A stretch of DNA of 64,000 nt from Halomonas sp. (GTDB lineage: Bacteria > Pseudomonadota > Gammaproteobacteria > Pseudomonadales > Halomonadaceae), in contig NZ_DRFS01000024.1 in assembly GCF_011050415.1 (NCBI RefSeq), positions 372,001-436,000 of the forward strand, given 5' to 3'. Positions 16,070-25,628 of the stretch are shown piece by piece. The notes below the pieces were generated by a model, which made no database searches, was not told the DNA's origin, and saw only the letters and a list, made by a program, of their open reading frames with translations. Position 1 is the stretch's first letter. Every line of letters begins with the position of its first letter. Made by a program: the position numbers and the translations under genes.

Positions 16070-16942
16070 ATGGACATCAACGTGCCTTTACGCGACCTGC
16101 TGCTCGGCCTATTTGTTATCGCTATTTGGGCACTTAATATCATTGTGATCAAGGTCGGGGTGGCGGAGCTACCGCCGCTGTTGATGACCACGCTGCGCTT
16201 TATGCTGGTGGCGGCGCTGCTGGTGCCTTTTTACCCGGTAGCGCGAGCACAGTTGCCGTTTTTACTGCTGCTATCAGTGACCTTTGGCAGCCTTCACTTC
16301 GCGCTGTTGTTTATTGGCTTGGGCCAGGCAGAGGCAGGTACCGGGGCACTGCTGGTGCAGATGGGCACGCCCTTTGCCACGCTGCTGGCCGTTATATTTC
16401 TTAAAGAAAGGCTGGGGCCAAAACGTGTCGTGGGGCTGCTGCTCTCGTTCTCGGGGATCATTGTGCTGGCAGGTGGACCCACCTTACCGACGCCTCTCCC
16501 TCTGGCGATTCTCTTGCTAAGTGCCTTTGGCTGGGCGGTGTCGCAGCTGTTGATTAAGCACGGCCCACCGATTGCGCCACTGGCGTTGGCAGGTTGGGTG
16601 GCGCTGTTTGCAGTGCCGCAAGTGGCGCTGGGTTCATGGCTATTTGAAAGTGGCCAGTGGCAGGCAATGCAACAGGCTACCTGGCTAGGCTGGGGGTCGA
16701 TGGTGTACACCGCAGTGATGTCATCGATAGTGGCCTACGGGATTTGGTACGCACTGTTACGCCTCCACCCGGTTAATCGCGTTGTACCGATGACGCTGCT
16801 CACGCCGGTGTTTGCAGTTGGCCTAGGCGCGCTGTTAATGGGCGACAGCCTAGGCTTTCATAAATTGATGGGCGGCAGCCTCGTGGTCGCAGGTCTTGCC
16901 TTGATTGTCCTCAATCTCCGCTGGCGACCGCGGTTAGGTTAA
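16070..16942 (+). CDS. EamA/DMT-family metabolite exporter
   Basis: A 290-residue membrane protein with ten predicted TM helices in two EamA repeats: the first from LLLGLFVIAIWALNIIVIKVG, the second from about residue 147 (LAILLLSAFGWAVSQLLIKHG). Members export amino acids and other small metabolites. It converges on the DUF192 gene with a 4-base overlap. The ribosome site in front of ATG16070 is weak, but no better start exists nearby. Substrate unknown. Confidence 0.88.
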   Translation: MDINVPLRDLLLGLFVIAIWALNIIVIKVGVAELPPLLMTTLRFMLVAALLVPFYPVARAQLPFLLLLSVTFGSLHFALLFIGLGQAEAGTGALLVQMGTPFATLLAVIFLKERLGPKRVVGLLLSFSGIIVLAGGPTLPTPLPLAILLLSAFGWAVSQLLIKHGPPIAPLALAGWVALFAVPQVALGSWLFESGQWQAMQQATWLGWGSMVYTAVMSSIVAYGIWYALLRLHPVNRVVPMTLLTPVFAVGLGALLMGDSLGFHKLMGGSLVVAGLALIVLNLRWRPRLG

Positions 16943-17472
16943 TCAGCGGGCTGACAATAACCGGCTATTTCAGGAACGGATACACAATCACCCACTTTGA
17001 TACCGCGCTCGGCAAAGTAGCCGGCGTTCACTTCTAACGCTGAATAAAACGCTGCACCAGCCGGGTAAGATGGACAGTCACGTGGCGTGGAGGACTCACA
17101 AGGCTGCATGGTATTAATCGCCACGATTCGGCCTTGTTCATCGATATAGGCAATATCAAGGGGAATCAGCGTGCGGTACATCCAAAAGGCGTTCTCAGCA
17201 GGTTGCTCAGCTTCAAACCGGAACAGCATGCCACTCTCTTCTGGCATACTTTCGCGCTCCATCAAGCCGCGCTGACGCTGGGCAGTGGTTTCCGCTACTT
17301 CGACCTGTAGACGGTGAGGGCCACCCTCGCTATGGATGGCCAGCGCCAGGGTCTGCATACTCGTTGACGCCGCTTGCCCCCAGGCGAAGGAGCTTAGTAG
17401 CGAAAGGGGCATGAGTGCCGCCAGCGGTAACAGTAACGACGCCTTAAGCAGTGTGCGACGCGAGTGATCCAT
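16939..17472 (-). CDS. DUF192 protein with probable Tat signal
   Basis: A 177-residue exported protein. The N-terminus SRRTLLKASLLLPLAALMPL has twin arginines followed by a hydrophobic stretch, consistent with Tat export. The DUF192 domain shows RGLMERESMPEESGMLFRF, FWMYRTLIPLDIAYID and INTMQPC. Function not established for the family. It begins two bases after the modC stop, so it is the last gene of the pyk-modABC transcription unit. Confidence 0.85.
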   Translation of the reverse strand: MDHSRRTLLKASLLLPLAALMPLSLLSSFAWGQAASTSMQTLALAIHSEGGPHRLQVEVAETTAQRQRGLMERESMPEESGMLFRFEAEQPAENAFWMYRTLIPLDIAYIDEQGRIVAINTMQPCESSTPRDCPSYPAGAAFYSALEVNAGYFAERGIKVGDCVSVPEIAGYCQPAD

Positions 17473-17474
17473 GC

Positions 17475-18665
17475 TTACTTCCTTTTGTCATGCGCATCTG
17501 CGCGAACTTGGTGGCCTAACATCAGGTGAATGCCTGTTGCCAATAGCGAAACGTTCACCACAGCCCCGCTGGTTAATTGGTTGCGACGCGCAGCATGGGT
17601 GGCGATATCGAAACGTAACATATCACCATGGTTGACGCGCAATGAAACTGATGTGATTCCGCCCAACGCTACCAACTCACTTACCGTAGCCGTTATTGGG
17701 TTTTCCCGTTCGCCTTGGGATGGTCGGCCACGGCGGTGCAGCACAATATCTGACGGAGGTAAGTACCATGTCACCTTTTTACCGAGCGGCAGGTCGACAA
17801 GCCCATCGGCTACTTCTAGAGAACTCTCCCCCCACTGCAGTCGACGCTGACCATCCACCTCGACTACCACGCCTGCAAATAAATTGTGGCGGTCTAGCAA
17901 GCGCGCTACCAGCGGTGAACATGGCCGACTAAACAGGATCTCCGGCGTATCCTGCTGAAGACTTACGCCGTTATGCAGTACACAGATTTTATCCGCCAGC
18001 GCAGTGGCTTCTTCCAGGTCATGGGTCACCAGCACGATGGGAATATCGATCTGCTGGCGAAGCAGCGCCAGCTCGCGCTGTAAGCGCCGTCGGGTGACTT
18101 GATCCACCGCTGAAAACGGCTCGTCAAGTAACAGCACCTTGGGCTCACGCGCCAGCGCACGGGCCAGCGCGACCCGCTGGCGTTGCCCACCAGAAAGCGC
18201 ATTGGGGTAGCGCTTACCCAGCCCTTCCAGGCGCACTTTGGCAAGCCACTGTTCGGCCTGCTCCCGGCGCTGGGGTTGAGGTAAATGACGTAGAGGTACT
18301 TGAATATTTTCAAGCGCAGTCAGGTGAGGAAACAGGGCATAGTCCTGAAACACAACCCCCACCCTGCGGTGCTGGGGTGCGAGTGAACGCTTACCTTCGG
18401 CATCAAACCAAATGTCGCCAGCACAACTAATCCGCCCCTGTTGGGGCCGATAGAGCCCGGCGATGGTGCGTAGCAGCGTTGTTTTTCCGCTGCCAGAAGG
18501 TCCTACCAGCGCCAGCAGCTCTCCGGGCTGGCAAGTAAACTCAGCGGCCAATGGAATCGGCCCGGTCTGATTAACTGCCACACTCAGCCCTGCACCTGGA
18601 CCTGAGGCTAGCTCCGCCATAGAGGAATCAGCCACGCGCCCACCGCCTGCGTCCAGCCAACCCAT
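17475..18665 (-). CDS. modC: Molybdate ABC transporter ATP-binding protein
   Basis: A 396-residue ATPase on the inner face of the membrane. Walker A GPSGSGKTTLL, signature LSGGQRQRVALARAL, Walker B VLLLDEPFSAVD and switch His in VTHDLEEA are intact. A C-terminal MOP/TOBE-type domain (about 325-390, ITATVSELVALGGITSVSLRV) is typical of ModC-class proteins. From ATG18665 it overlaps modB by 38 bases; ATG18620 would remove 15 residues that are not conserved-looking and would place the start just after modB. Molybdate specificity rests on ModA and the MOP domain. Confidence 0.86.
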   Translation of the reverse strand: MGWLDAGGGRVADSSMAELASGPGAGLSVAVNQTGPIPLAAEFTCQPGELLALVGPSGSGKTTLLRTIAGLYRPQQGRISCAGDIWFDAEGKRSLAPQHRRVGVVFQDYALFPHLTALENIQVPLRHLPQPQRREQAEQWLAKVRLEGLGKRYPNALSGGQRQRVALARALAREPKVLLLDEPFSAVDQVTRRRLQRELALLRQQIDIPIVLVTHDLEEATALADKICVLHNGVSLQQDTPEILFSRPCSPLVARLLDRHNLFAGVVVEVDGQRRLQWGESSLEVADGLVDLPLGKKVTWYLPPSDIVLHRRGRPSQGERENPITATVSELVALGGITSVSLRVNHGDMLRFDIATHAARRNQLTSGAVVNVSLLATGIHLMLGHQVRADAHDKRK

Positions 18666-19296
18666 AGACCAGCCCTAAGGTAATAAACGATACCAACAGT
18701 AGCAGCGCTGACATCTGCGCCGCGCCCTGCTCATCAAACGCCTGAACGCGGTCATAAATGGCAATCGCGAGGGTGCGGGTTTCGCCATCAATGGAGCCAC
18801 CTACCATTAAGATCACGCCAAATTCGCCCAGCGTATGGGCAAAGGTTAACGCCGCCGCGGACATAATGCCCGGCCAGACCAGCGGTAGTTCAACACGCAG
18901 CAGCGTTTGCCAGGGGCTCAACCCACTGCACCAGGCTGCCTCGCGTAGATTGTGGGGTATGTGTTCAAAGGCGCGCTGAATGGGCTGTACAGCAAAGGGC
19001 AGATTGGCAATCAGCGAGGCTATTAATATGCCGCTAAAGGTGAAATTAAGCCCACCGCCGGTCATTTGCGCCCAAAAAGCCCCCACCGGAGCATCACGGC
19101 CAAAGCTGAGCAACAGATAAAAGCCTAATACGGTTGGTGGCAATACTAGCGGCAGCGCCACCAGCGCCTCACATAGGCCTTTGCCGCGAAAGCGGGCGTA
19201 GGCGAGTGAACGGCCAAGCCAAATGCTCAAGGGGAGAAGAATCAAACACGTAAATGCAGCGAGACGCAGAGAGACGGAAAGTGCCGACCAATCCAT
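18628..19296 (-). CDS. modB: Molybdate ABC transporter permease
   Basis: A 222-residue protein with five to six TM segments. It carries the ModB-type pieces LPLVLPPTVLGFYLLLSFGRD and the cytoplasmic EAA loop EAAWCSGLSPWQTLLRVELPL, then THTLGEFGVILMVGGSIDGETRT (in part), which is strongly conserved in ModB. Located between modA (25 bases) and modC (overlap). Forms the channel of the importer. Confidence 0.9.
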   Translation of the reverse strand: MDWSALSVSLRLAAFTCLILLPLSIWLGRSLAYARFRGKGLCEALVALPLVLPPTVLGFYLLLSFGRDAPVGAFWAQMTGGGLNFTFSGILIASLIANLPFAVQPIQRAFEHIPHNLREAAWCSGLSPWQTLLRVELPLVWPGIMSAAALTFAHTLGEFGVILMVGGSIDGETRTLAIAIYDRVQAFDEQGAAQMSALLLLVSFITLGLVYGLAGRRRWARG

Positions 19297-19321
19297 TATG
19301 ATTCACCCATCGACAGCATCA

Positions 19322-20119
19322 TTATTCGGCGCTAAAGCCGTAGCGGCGCAAGACGGCTTGTCCTTCTTCTTGCTGTAGCCACTGATAGAAGTCGCTGGCG
19401 ACCTCTCCCGCCTGATTGGTTAGCACCATGCGCTGGCGAAGCGGGCTATGCCAGGACTCAGGAATAAGTACGTACTCACTTCGCTCACCAAGGGCTGGCG
19501 CCAAGGCCAATGAGTAAGCCACTAACCCACCGCGAGCGTCGTCAGAAAGGGCAAACTGCGCCGCCTGGGAGACATTTTCGCCAAGTATTCGCAGCGGTTC
19601 GGTGTGCTCCCACAGCCCAGCATGCTCAAGGGCTTGCTGCGCGGCGACCCCGTAAGGGGCGTGTTCAGGGTTAGCCAGGGCGATGCGTTCAGTGGTGCCA
19701 ATTGCGTGATTTTCCAACGCCTCTTGTACTGCTGAAAGCGGTGCATCTTCATTGGGTAAATCGTCGCGTCCAGCGCGCTGCAGCCACGCTAACCGGCCAA
19801 TGGCGTAAATGACGCCCTCGTCCTTGGTGTGGCCTTCATTAAAAAGCGCTTGTACGTAGCGTTCGTCTGCCGAGAGATATAGCTCAAAAGGCGCGCCCTG
19901 TGCTATCTGACGGCGGAAGTTACCCGACGAGCCAAAATTAAGGCGCAGGGTATGGCCAGTTTGCTGTTGAAACCGCTCGGCTGCTTCAGTAAGAGCAAAC
20001 TGTAGATCAGAAGCAGCAGCCACAATAGGTGCCCCCGCAATCGCGGGAGCACTTGTTAATAGCAGGCCAGCCAGCAGTAGTCCATGCGCTAATTTAGCTT
20101 TTAGTTTAGCCTTTAGCAT
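19322..20119 (-). CDS. modA: Molybdate ABC transporter substrate-binding protein
   Basis: A 265-residue periplasmic protein with a signal peptide ending near [28 protein letters not shown] and [28 protein letters not shown] (in part) are the ModA oxyanion-binding regions, with the Ser and Ala-Ser-Asp positions intact. The start codon lies 14 bases inside the end of pyk, so translation is probably coupled to pyruvate kinase. The Lys-rich KAKLKAKL start is a short repeat. Supplies molybdenum for molybdoenzymes, which would include xanthine dehydrogenase upstream of the purine route found here. Confidence 0.9.
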   Translation of the reverse strand: MLKAKLKAKLAHGLLLAGLLLTSAPAIAGAPIVAAASDLQFALTEAAERFQQQTGHTLRLNFGSSGNFRRQIAQGAPFELYLSADERYVQALFNEGHTKDEGVIYAIGRLAWLQRAGRDDLPNEDAPLSAVQEALENHAIGTTERIALANPEHAPYGVAAQQALEHAGLWEHTEPLRILGENVSQAAQFALSDDARGGLVAYSLALAPALGERSEYVLIPESWHSPLRQRMVLTNQAGEVASDFYQWLQQEEGQAVLRRYGFSAE

Positions 20120-21581
20120 GCTCGTCGGTAATCTCCATTACCTTCATGGTATTGGTGCCGCCATGAGCGTTCATATGGTCGCCACGGGTAAGGATCACAT
20201 GGTCGCCGGGCTTGGAAATCCCCATCTTCACCAATAACTCAAGCGCTTTGTCATTCAGCTCAGTGGGAGACATTTCAGAGGTGTCGAACGGCAGTGAGAC
20301 TACCCCGCGATAGAGCGCCATACGGCGCTGGGCGATGGGATTGTGAGCCAAGCCTACAATCGGCAAACCAGAGCGAATACGCGAGGCAATCAGCGGCGTA
20401 TAGCCAGATGACGTCATACAGGCAATCGCACTGATGCCGGTCATATGGTTGGCTGCATACATCGCTGACAGGGCGATGGTTTCATCGGGGCGGGTAAAGC
20501 CTTCATGGATACGGTGGCCAGATTCCTGGGCTGATTTTTCCCGCTCAGCGCCCAGGCAAACTCGTGACATGGCTTCCACGGTTTCCAGCGGATAGTCACC
20601 TGCCGCTGTTTCCGCCGAAAGCATGACCGCATCGCTGCCATCGAGTACCGCGTTAGCTACGTCAAACACTTCGGCGCGGGTGGGCAGCGGTGCCGAAATC
20701 ATGCTTTCCATCATTTGCGTGGCGGTAATCACCGCGCGATTCAATGAGCGAGCGCGCTTGATCATACGTTTTTGCACACCCACCAGCTTGGCATCGCCAA
20801 TTTCGACGCCTAGATCGCCCCGCGCCACCATTACCGCTTCAGAAGCTTCAATAATGCCATCCAGAGTCGCGTCATCTGCCACTGCTTCGGCGCGTTCCAC
20901 CTTGGCGACCAAGCCAATCTCCTTACCCGCTTCGCCCAATAAACGGCGTGCTTCGAGCATGTCTTCCGCATGACGGGGGAAGGAAATGGCTAAATAGTCG
21001 ACGCCAATCTCGACGGCGGTTTTCAGGTCGACTTTATCTTTCTCAGTCAGCGCGGGGGCAGAAAGCCCACCGCCCTGCTTGTTAATACCTTTATGGTTGG
21101 AGAGCTTGCCGCCTACGACCACGCTGGTATGTACTTGCTGGCCTTCAACACGGGTCACGTCAAGTACTACTCGCCCGTCGTCTAACAGCAGGCGGTCACC
21201 GGCGGCCACATCTTGCGAGAGGGTTTTGTAATCACAGCCGACCTGTTGCTCATCGCCTGAATCGCCATCAAGTTCCATATCGAGGATAAACGGCTGGCCC
21301 TCTTTGAGTACCACGGCGCCATCTCTAAATCGAGCGATGCGAATTTTAGGGCCCTGCAGGTCACCCAACGCCGCTACGCTGCGGCCTAACTTGGCGGCAA
21401 TTTCACGTACTTCGGTTAAGCGCCGACGGTGGTCGTCTGCGGTGCCGTGGGAGAAATTTAAACGCACCACATCTACACCCGCCGCAAGCATAGCTTCCAA
21501 CACACCTTCACGGTCGCTGGCAGGCCCAAGGGTGGCAACAATTTTGGTACGACGAATAGTAGAGAAGTGCAGTGCGTTCAT
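20106..21581 (-). CDS. pyk: Pyruvate kinase
   Basis: A 491-residue glycolytic enzyme converting phosphoenolpyruvate and ADP to pyruvate and ATP. Motifs: [13 protein letters not shown] at the N-terminus, [19 protein letters not shown], the catalytic-Lys region ([11 protein letters not shown]), [12 protein letters not shown] and [11 protein letters not shown]. The C-terminal allosteric domain is complete ([30 protein letters not shown] in part). Length fits the family. ATG21581 is the only good start. First gene of a run that continues into modABC and the DUF192 gene. Confidence 0.96.
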   Translation of the reverse strand: MNALHFSTIRRTKIVATLGPASDREGVLEAMLAAGVDVVRLNFSHGTADDHRRRLTEVREIAAKLGRSVAALGDLQGPKIRIARFRDGAVVLKEGQPFILDMELDGDSGDEQQVGCDYKTLSQDVAAGDRLLLDDGRVVLDVTRVEGQQVHTSVVVGGKLSNHKGINKQGGGLSAPALTEKDKVDLKTAVEIGVDYLAISFPRHAEDMLEARRLLGEAGKEIGLVAKVERAEAVADDATLDGIIEASEAVMVARGDLGVEIGDAKLVGVQKRMIKRARSLNRAVITATQMMESMISAPLPTRAEVFDVANAVLDGSDAVMLSAETAAGDYPLETVEAMSRVCLGAEREKSAQESGHRIHEGFTRPDETIALSAMYAANHMTGISAIACMTSSGYTPLIASRIRSGLPIVGLAHNPIAQRRMALYRGVVSLPFDTSEMSPTELNDKALELLVKMGISKPGDHVILTRGDHMNAHGGTNTMKVMEITDEHAKG

Positions 21582-21686
21582 AATATTCCAACCATGCTAA
21601 TGAGCGTGTAGTGACTCTGTTTAATAACACTAGCTTATCAGTTTAACGCGTTCTATATGACAGCCCTGCAACAGGAAATGTACGTA

Positions 21687-22175
21687 TTATTCCAACATCA
21701 CGCTAATTGCCAGGGGAAACTCATCGCAGTTATTGCCATCGCCCCCCCGATCCACCACCAAGAACTCGCCTTCTCGTTCTAGCACCGACTGAATGGCGTG
21801 CCAAGTGCCGGCACGGTAATTCACGCCTTGGTGGCCATCGGTAACAAAAGCACGCACATCGTCAGGGTTAATATGCTCACCCGGCGGTGCCACCACGACA
21901 ATAAACTGCTCCTGGTGCAGCGGCATAAATGCTTGGCTGCCTTGGGGGTGGCGCTCAAGAAAGGTGAGCTCCAGCGGCAGTGTGACCGGCTGGCTAACAA
22001 AGATATTGATCAGCGTATGGGCGTTTTCGCCCAGGGTTTCCACCTTCGCCAAATCATGATGGCGCTGGGTACGCCCGGCGTTGATGGGGAAAGACGCTGA
22101 GGTACGCGCATCTATCACATCGCCAAAAGGGGCAAACGCCGCTGCCGTTAGCGGCTCAGCTTTTAGTATTAGCAT
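21687..22175 (-). CDS. allA: Ureidoglycolate lyase
   Basis: A 162-residue cytoplasmic enzyme that splits (S)-ureidoglycolate into glyoxylate and urea, the last step of ureide breakdown. Recognised by LTAAAFAPFGDVIDA, ERHPQGSQAFMPL, FIVVVAPPGE and the C-terminal GVNYRAGTWHAIQSVL. ATG22175 is chosen with GAAGGA six bases upstream; an upstream TTG adds six residues. It follows allE by 134 bases that contain a strong hairpin. Likely co-transcribed with allE. Confidence 0.92.
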   Translation of the reverse strand: MLILKAEPLTAAAFAPFGDVIDARTSASFPINAGRTQRHHDLAKVETLGENAHTLINIFVSQPVTLPLELTFLERHPQGSQAFMPLHQEQFIVVVAPPGEHINPDDVRAFVTDGHQGVNYRAGTWHAIQSVLEREGEFLVVDRGGDGNNCDEFPLAISVMLE

Positions 22176-22248
22176 TTTGAGTCCTTCAAACAATTCTTCG
22201 TTACTCAGTGCTGCATTGTCCTTGCCAGCCTGAAAATGGCACTGGTGG

Positions 22249-22285
22249 GAGGTAGCTTTAGCTCGCGACCCTTTAAAGCTACCTC
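22249..22285 (-). other. Intercistronic hairpin between allE and allA
   Basis: A perfect 12-bp stem (GAGGTAGCTTTA at 22249-22260, TAAAGCTACCTC at 22274-22285) with a 13-base loop and no T run on the minus strand. More likely an mRNA-processing or stability element than a terminator. Confidence 0.65.
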
Positions 22286-22309
22286 TCTGAAAACCTGGAG
22301 CAGACAGTT

Positions 22310-23140
22310 TTAACGAGCATTCAAGCGAAGCGCAGGATGGCGATTAACATCTTTATACAACAAATAGCGGAACGGCCCTGGGCCAGCGGCGTAGCAGGCT
22401 TGGGGGCAGAAGGCGCGCAGCCACATAAAGTCTCCAGCTTCGACTTCTACCCAATTTTGATTTAAGTGGTAAACGGCTTTGCCTTCAAGCACGTACAAAC
22501 CGTGTTCCATGACATGGGTTTCATCAAAAGGAATCACGCCGCCCGGCTGAAAAGTCACGATATTAACGTGCATATCGTGGCGGACATCCGCAGGGTCAAC
22601 AAACCGCGTTGTCGCCCAGCGCCCTTCGGTGCCGGGCATTTCGATGGGGGCAATATCCTGCTCATTGGTAACAAACGCCTGGGGTACTTCAAGACCTTCA
22701 ACAAACTCATAGGCTTTGCGCACCCAGTGGAAACGCACTGGCGCGCTGGATTCGTTGCGTACCTGCCAGTTGCTGCCGGGGGGAATAAACGCATAGCCGC
22801 CGGGCTGCATGGTGTGGCGCTCCCCCGCTAAGGTAAGCGTTAACTCACCTTCAACAATAAACAGCACGCCTTCTGCCTGGGGATCAGGCTCGGGCTTTTC
22901 GCTGCCACCCTCTGGCTGCACTTCCATAATGTATTGCGAAAACGTCTCGGCAAACCCGGACAGCGGACGCGCCAGCACCCAAAGCCGAGTGCCTTCCCAA
23001 AACGGCAAGTTGCTGGTGACGATATCGCGCATCACACCTTTGGGGATCAGCGCGTACGCTTCCGTGAACACCGCACGGTCAGCGGTGATTTGTGTTTGCG
23101 GCGGATGCCCACCGGTGGGGGCGTAGTAGTTAGCTGGCAT
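22310..23140 (-). CDS. allE: (S)-ureidoglycine aminohydrolase
   Basis: A 276-residue bicupin enzyme that releases ammonia from (S)-ureidoglycine to give (S)-ureidoglycolate, feeding AllA downstream. The YGLB/AllE-type features are NYYAPTGGHPPQT at the start, IPKGVMRDIVTSNLPFWEGT (in part), a first cupin with GVLFIVEGELTL and GYAFIPPGSNWQVRN, and a second cupin with DETHVMEHGLYVLEGKAVY (metal-ligand His/Glu positions visible). The GntR-type palindrome lies 39 bases upstream. It is divergent from the YfcC carrier gene. Confidence 0.92.
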   Translation of the reverse strand: MPANYYAPTGGHPPQTQITADRAVFTEAYALIPKGVMRDIVTSNLPFWEGTRLWVLARPLSGFAETFSQYIMEVQPEGGSEKPEPDPQAEGVLFIVEGELTLTLAGERHTMQPGGYAFIPPGSNWQVRNESSAPVRFHWVRKAYEFVEGLEVPQAFVTNEQDIAPIEMPGTEGRWATTRFVDPADVRHDMHVNIVTFQPGGVIPFDETHVMEHGLYVLEGKAVYHLNQNWVEVEAGDFMWLRAFCPQACYAAGPGPFRYLLYKDVNRHPALRLNAR

Positions 23141-23178
23141 GTTGAGACCTTTAGGACTTTTGGAAATAAGACATACTT

Positions 23179-23190
23179 CTTGTATACAAG
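23179..23190. promoter_or_regulatory. Candidate GntR operator in front of allE
   Basis: CTTGTATACAAG is a perfect 12-bp palindrome, 39-50 bases upstream of the allE start. The same TTGTATACAA-type core precedes puuE, the allantoin racemase gene and uraH. Confidence 0.7.
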
Positions 23191-23286
23191 ATTAACGGAG
23201 CATATTAAAGCGCTCTTTAGCTAGCTCTTTCACCGGGCTCTTTGAAAGAGCCCTTGTGAAACACTTCTCCCAATAGCAACTTCTTT

Positions 23287-23302
23287 AGAAACTTTCGTTT
23301 CA
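23287..23302. promoter_or_regulatory. Candidate RpiR-family operator in front of the YfcC carrier gene
   Basis: AGAAACTTTCGTTTCA contains GAAAC-TTTC-GTTTC, an inverted repeat with arms of five. The identical 16-mer occurs at 27935-27950 before the amino-acid-type ABC importer. Here it lies about 133 bases upstream of the carrier start. Confidence 0.55.
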
Positions 23303-23433
23303 TAATTCTAAAACGATACGATCCGCGACCAGAAACAGCAACCTCACCGTTCTATTGGGCATGATCGTTGCTAAGGTTAAACATTAATAACAATCGCCAT
23401 CCCGGGTGGCAGCTCCCTAACGCGAGGCACAGC

Positions 23434-24873
23434 ATGTCCCAACCAACTCCCTCTCCTGATAGCCCACCGCCTAAAAAAAGCTGGTGCCGAATCCCTGATA
23501 TCTACGTGGTGCTGTTCGTATTTATCGGCTTGGCAGCGCTCGCGACTCACTTTGTGCCCGCTGGGCAGTTCGAGCGTGTTCCAGGGCCGGACGGGCGGGT
23601 CACCATTGACCCGACGTCTTATGAGCAGATCGCCTCGTCACCGATTGGGATCGTCGACTTCATGCTGGCAATCCCCAATGGGTTGATGAGTGCCGGTGAA
23701 GTGGTCTTTTTTACCTTTATGATTGGCGGCATGTTCATGGTGCTAAGGCGCACCGGCATTATTGAAATAGGGGTGGATAAGTTGACGCGGCGCTTTGCAC
23801 GACAAAGCCTGCTCACTATCCCCGTATTGATGACCGTATTTGCTCTGATAGCCACCGTTATTGGCACGCAAGAGCTGGCGCTGGTGTATGTCCCTGTCAT
23901 CCTGCCGCTGATGATTGCCTTGCGTTTTGATTCGGTCACCGCGGCGGCAGTGGCGCTTTGTGCCACCACGGTTGGCTTTACGACAGGCGTGCTTAACCCC
24001 ATCAATACCGGGCTTGGGCAGCAGCTCTCGGATCTTCCCCTTTACTCCGGTTATGGCCTGCGCATCATGGCGTTTGTGGCCATGCTGGCGGCAGCCATTT
24101 TCTTTGTCATGCGTTACGCCCGGATGGTGCGCCACACGCCCTCACTCAGCTTACTAAGCCGTGACGTTAGCGAAGCCGAAAAACGCACGCTGTACCAACA
24201 CGCTGATAATAGCCCTGCGTTAATCGCCACCGCTCGCCAGAAGCTGGCCGCCATCGCTACTTTCGTCTTCTTCGCCGTGCTGGTTTATGGGGTACTCCAG
24301 CAAGGTTGGTTCATGATGGAGATGGCGGGGCTGTTTATCATCATGGGCATTGTCGTGGGCCTTATTGCGGGCCTCGATACCGATGAAATATGTTCAGGCT
24401 TCAACCAGGGCTTTCGCGATGTCTTGGTCGGCGCCATGATCGCCGGCGTCGCCCGGGGCGTTGCCGTGATGCTGGAAGATGGCCAGATAATGGATACCCT
24501 GGTGTTTGGTCTTGGCAATCTTGTTGGCGGCCTGCCCACCCTGCTTTCCGCTATTGGCATGTTCTTCGCCCAGCTCGGTTTTAACTTCATCGTCCCCTCC
24601 GGCAGCGGCCAGGCGCTGGTCACCATGCCGCTGATGGCACCGCTTTCTGACATTATTGGCGTTACCCGCCAAACAGCGGTGCTAGCTTTCCAGCTCGGCG
24701 ATGGCATCGGCAATATTCTCTACCCCACCTCGGGTTACTTTATGGCGACCCTGGCGCTGGCGGGTGTGCCGTGGCAAAAGTGGGTCAAATTCTTCTTCCC
24801 ACTTTTTTGCGTTTGGATCGTGATTGCCCTGGGCTTTCTTATTTTTGCCCAGGCCACTCAGTGGACCGGCTAG
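23434..24873 (+). CDS. YfcC/DcuC-superfamily membrane carrier
   Basis: A 479-residue protein with 11-13 TM segments, belonging to the YfcC branch of the C4-dicarboxylate anaerobic carrier superfamily. Typical: PDIYVVLFVFIGLAALATHFVPAGQFER (in part), TTVGFTTGVLNPINTGLGQ and the C-terminal FNFIVPSGSGQALVTMPLM. ATG23434 has GCGAGG upstream; an earlier in-frame start would add an unlikely hydrophilic leader. Substrate unproven; relatives have been linked to amino acids, peptides or arginine. Divergent from allE and preceded by the GAAAC/GTTTC element, so it probably belongs to the ureide region and may move a ureide or its nitrogen product. Confidence 0.82.
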   Translation: MSQPTPSPDSPPPKKSWCRIPDIYVVLFVFIGLAALATHFVPAGQFERVPGPDGRVTIDPTSYEQIASSPIGIVDFMLAIPNGLMSAGEVVFFTFMIGGMFMVLRRTGIIEIGVDKLTRRFARQSLLTIPVLMTVFALIATVIGTQELALVYVPVILPLMIALRFDSVTAAAVALCATTVGFTTGVLNPINTGLGQQLSDLPLYSGYGLRIMAFVAMLAAAIFFVMRYARMVRHTPSLSLLSRDVSEAEKRTLYQHADNSPALIATARQKLAAIATFVFFAVLVYGVLQQGWFMMEMAGLFIIMGIVVGLIAGLDTDEICSGFNQGFRDVLVGAMIAGVARGVAVMLEDGQIMDTLVFGLGNLVGGLPTLLSAIGMFFAQLGFNFIVPSGSGQALVTMPLMAPLSDIIGVTRQTAVLAFQLGDGIGNILYPTSGYFMATLALAGVPWQKWVKFFFPLFCVWIVIALGFLIFAQATQWTG

Positions 24874-24899
24874 AAGTGAACCGACTAGTAATGAACCGC

Positions 24900-25628
24900 C
24901 TAGAGCACCGCTGAGATAAATTGCTTCAGCTCCGGCGTTTGTGGATTGCTAAATAGCTCGCTGGGGGCGCCCTCTTCATGGATGCGCCCCTGGTGCATAA
25001 ACACCACACGATCGGCTACATCACGAGCAAAACTCATCTCATGGGTGACCAGAATCAACGTCATGCCCTCTTTTGCCAAGGCTTCCAGCACCCGCAGCAC
25101 TTCACCTACCAGTTCAGGGTCTAGCGCAGAAGTCACCTCATCGCAAAGCATCACTTTGGGGCGCATGGCCAATGCCCGGGCAATCGCCACTCGCTGCTGC
25201 TGACCGCCCGAGAGCTGTGCGGGATAAGCATCGTACTTATCCGACAGGCCAACTTTCTCAAGCACCTCACGGGCGATTTTCTCTACCTCAGCCTTGCCTT
25301 CGCCACGTACGACTATCGGTGCTAAACAGACGTTTTCACCGACGGTTTTATGGGGAAACAGGTTAAAGCTTTGAAACACCATACCGACGTTTTCACTTAG
25401 TTCCTTGGGCGACATTGACGCCGCATCGAGCTGCTTATCAGCAATAGTGATCTCGCCGCTGTCATGTTTTTCCAGCTGATTCAGGCAGCGCAGCAGGGTA
25501 CTTTTACCCGAACCGCTGCGACCAATAATCGCCACCACTTCGCCCTGGGCGACCGAAAGGTTAATGCCTTTAAGCACTTCCAGATCGCCAAAGGCTTTAT
25601 GAACGTTATCAACGTAGACCAGCGTCAT
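24900..25628 (-). CDS. Polar amino-acid-type ABC transporter ATP-binding protein
   Basis: A 242-residue ATPase of the GlnQ/HisP class. It has Walker A GRSGSGKSTLL, signature LSGGQQQRVAIARAL, Walker B VMLCDEVTSALDPE and VTHEMSFARDVAD. ATG25628 (MTLVYVDNVHKAFG) is chosen because it matches family N-termini; the open frame runs 32 codons further upstream into the permease gene. It overlaps that permease by 20 bases. Energises the importer formed by the two permeases upstream. Confidence 0.9.
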   Translation of the reverse strand: MTLVYVDNVHKAFGDLEVLKGINLSVAQGEVVAIIGRSGSGKSTLLRCLNQLEKHDSGEITIADKQLDAASMSPKELSENVGMVFQSFNLFPHKTVGENVCLAPIVVRGEGKAEVEKIAREVLEKVGLSDKYDAYPAQLSGGQQQRVAIARALAMRPKVMLCDEVTSALDPELVGEVLRVLEALAKEGMTLILVTHEMSFARDVADRVVFMHQGRIHEEGAPSELFSNPQTPELKQFISAVL

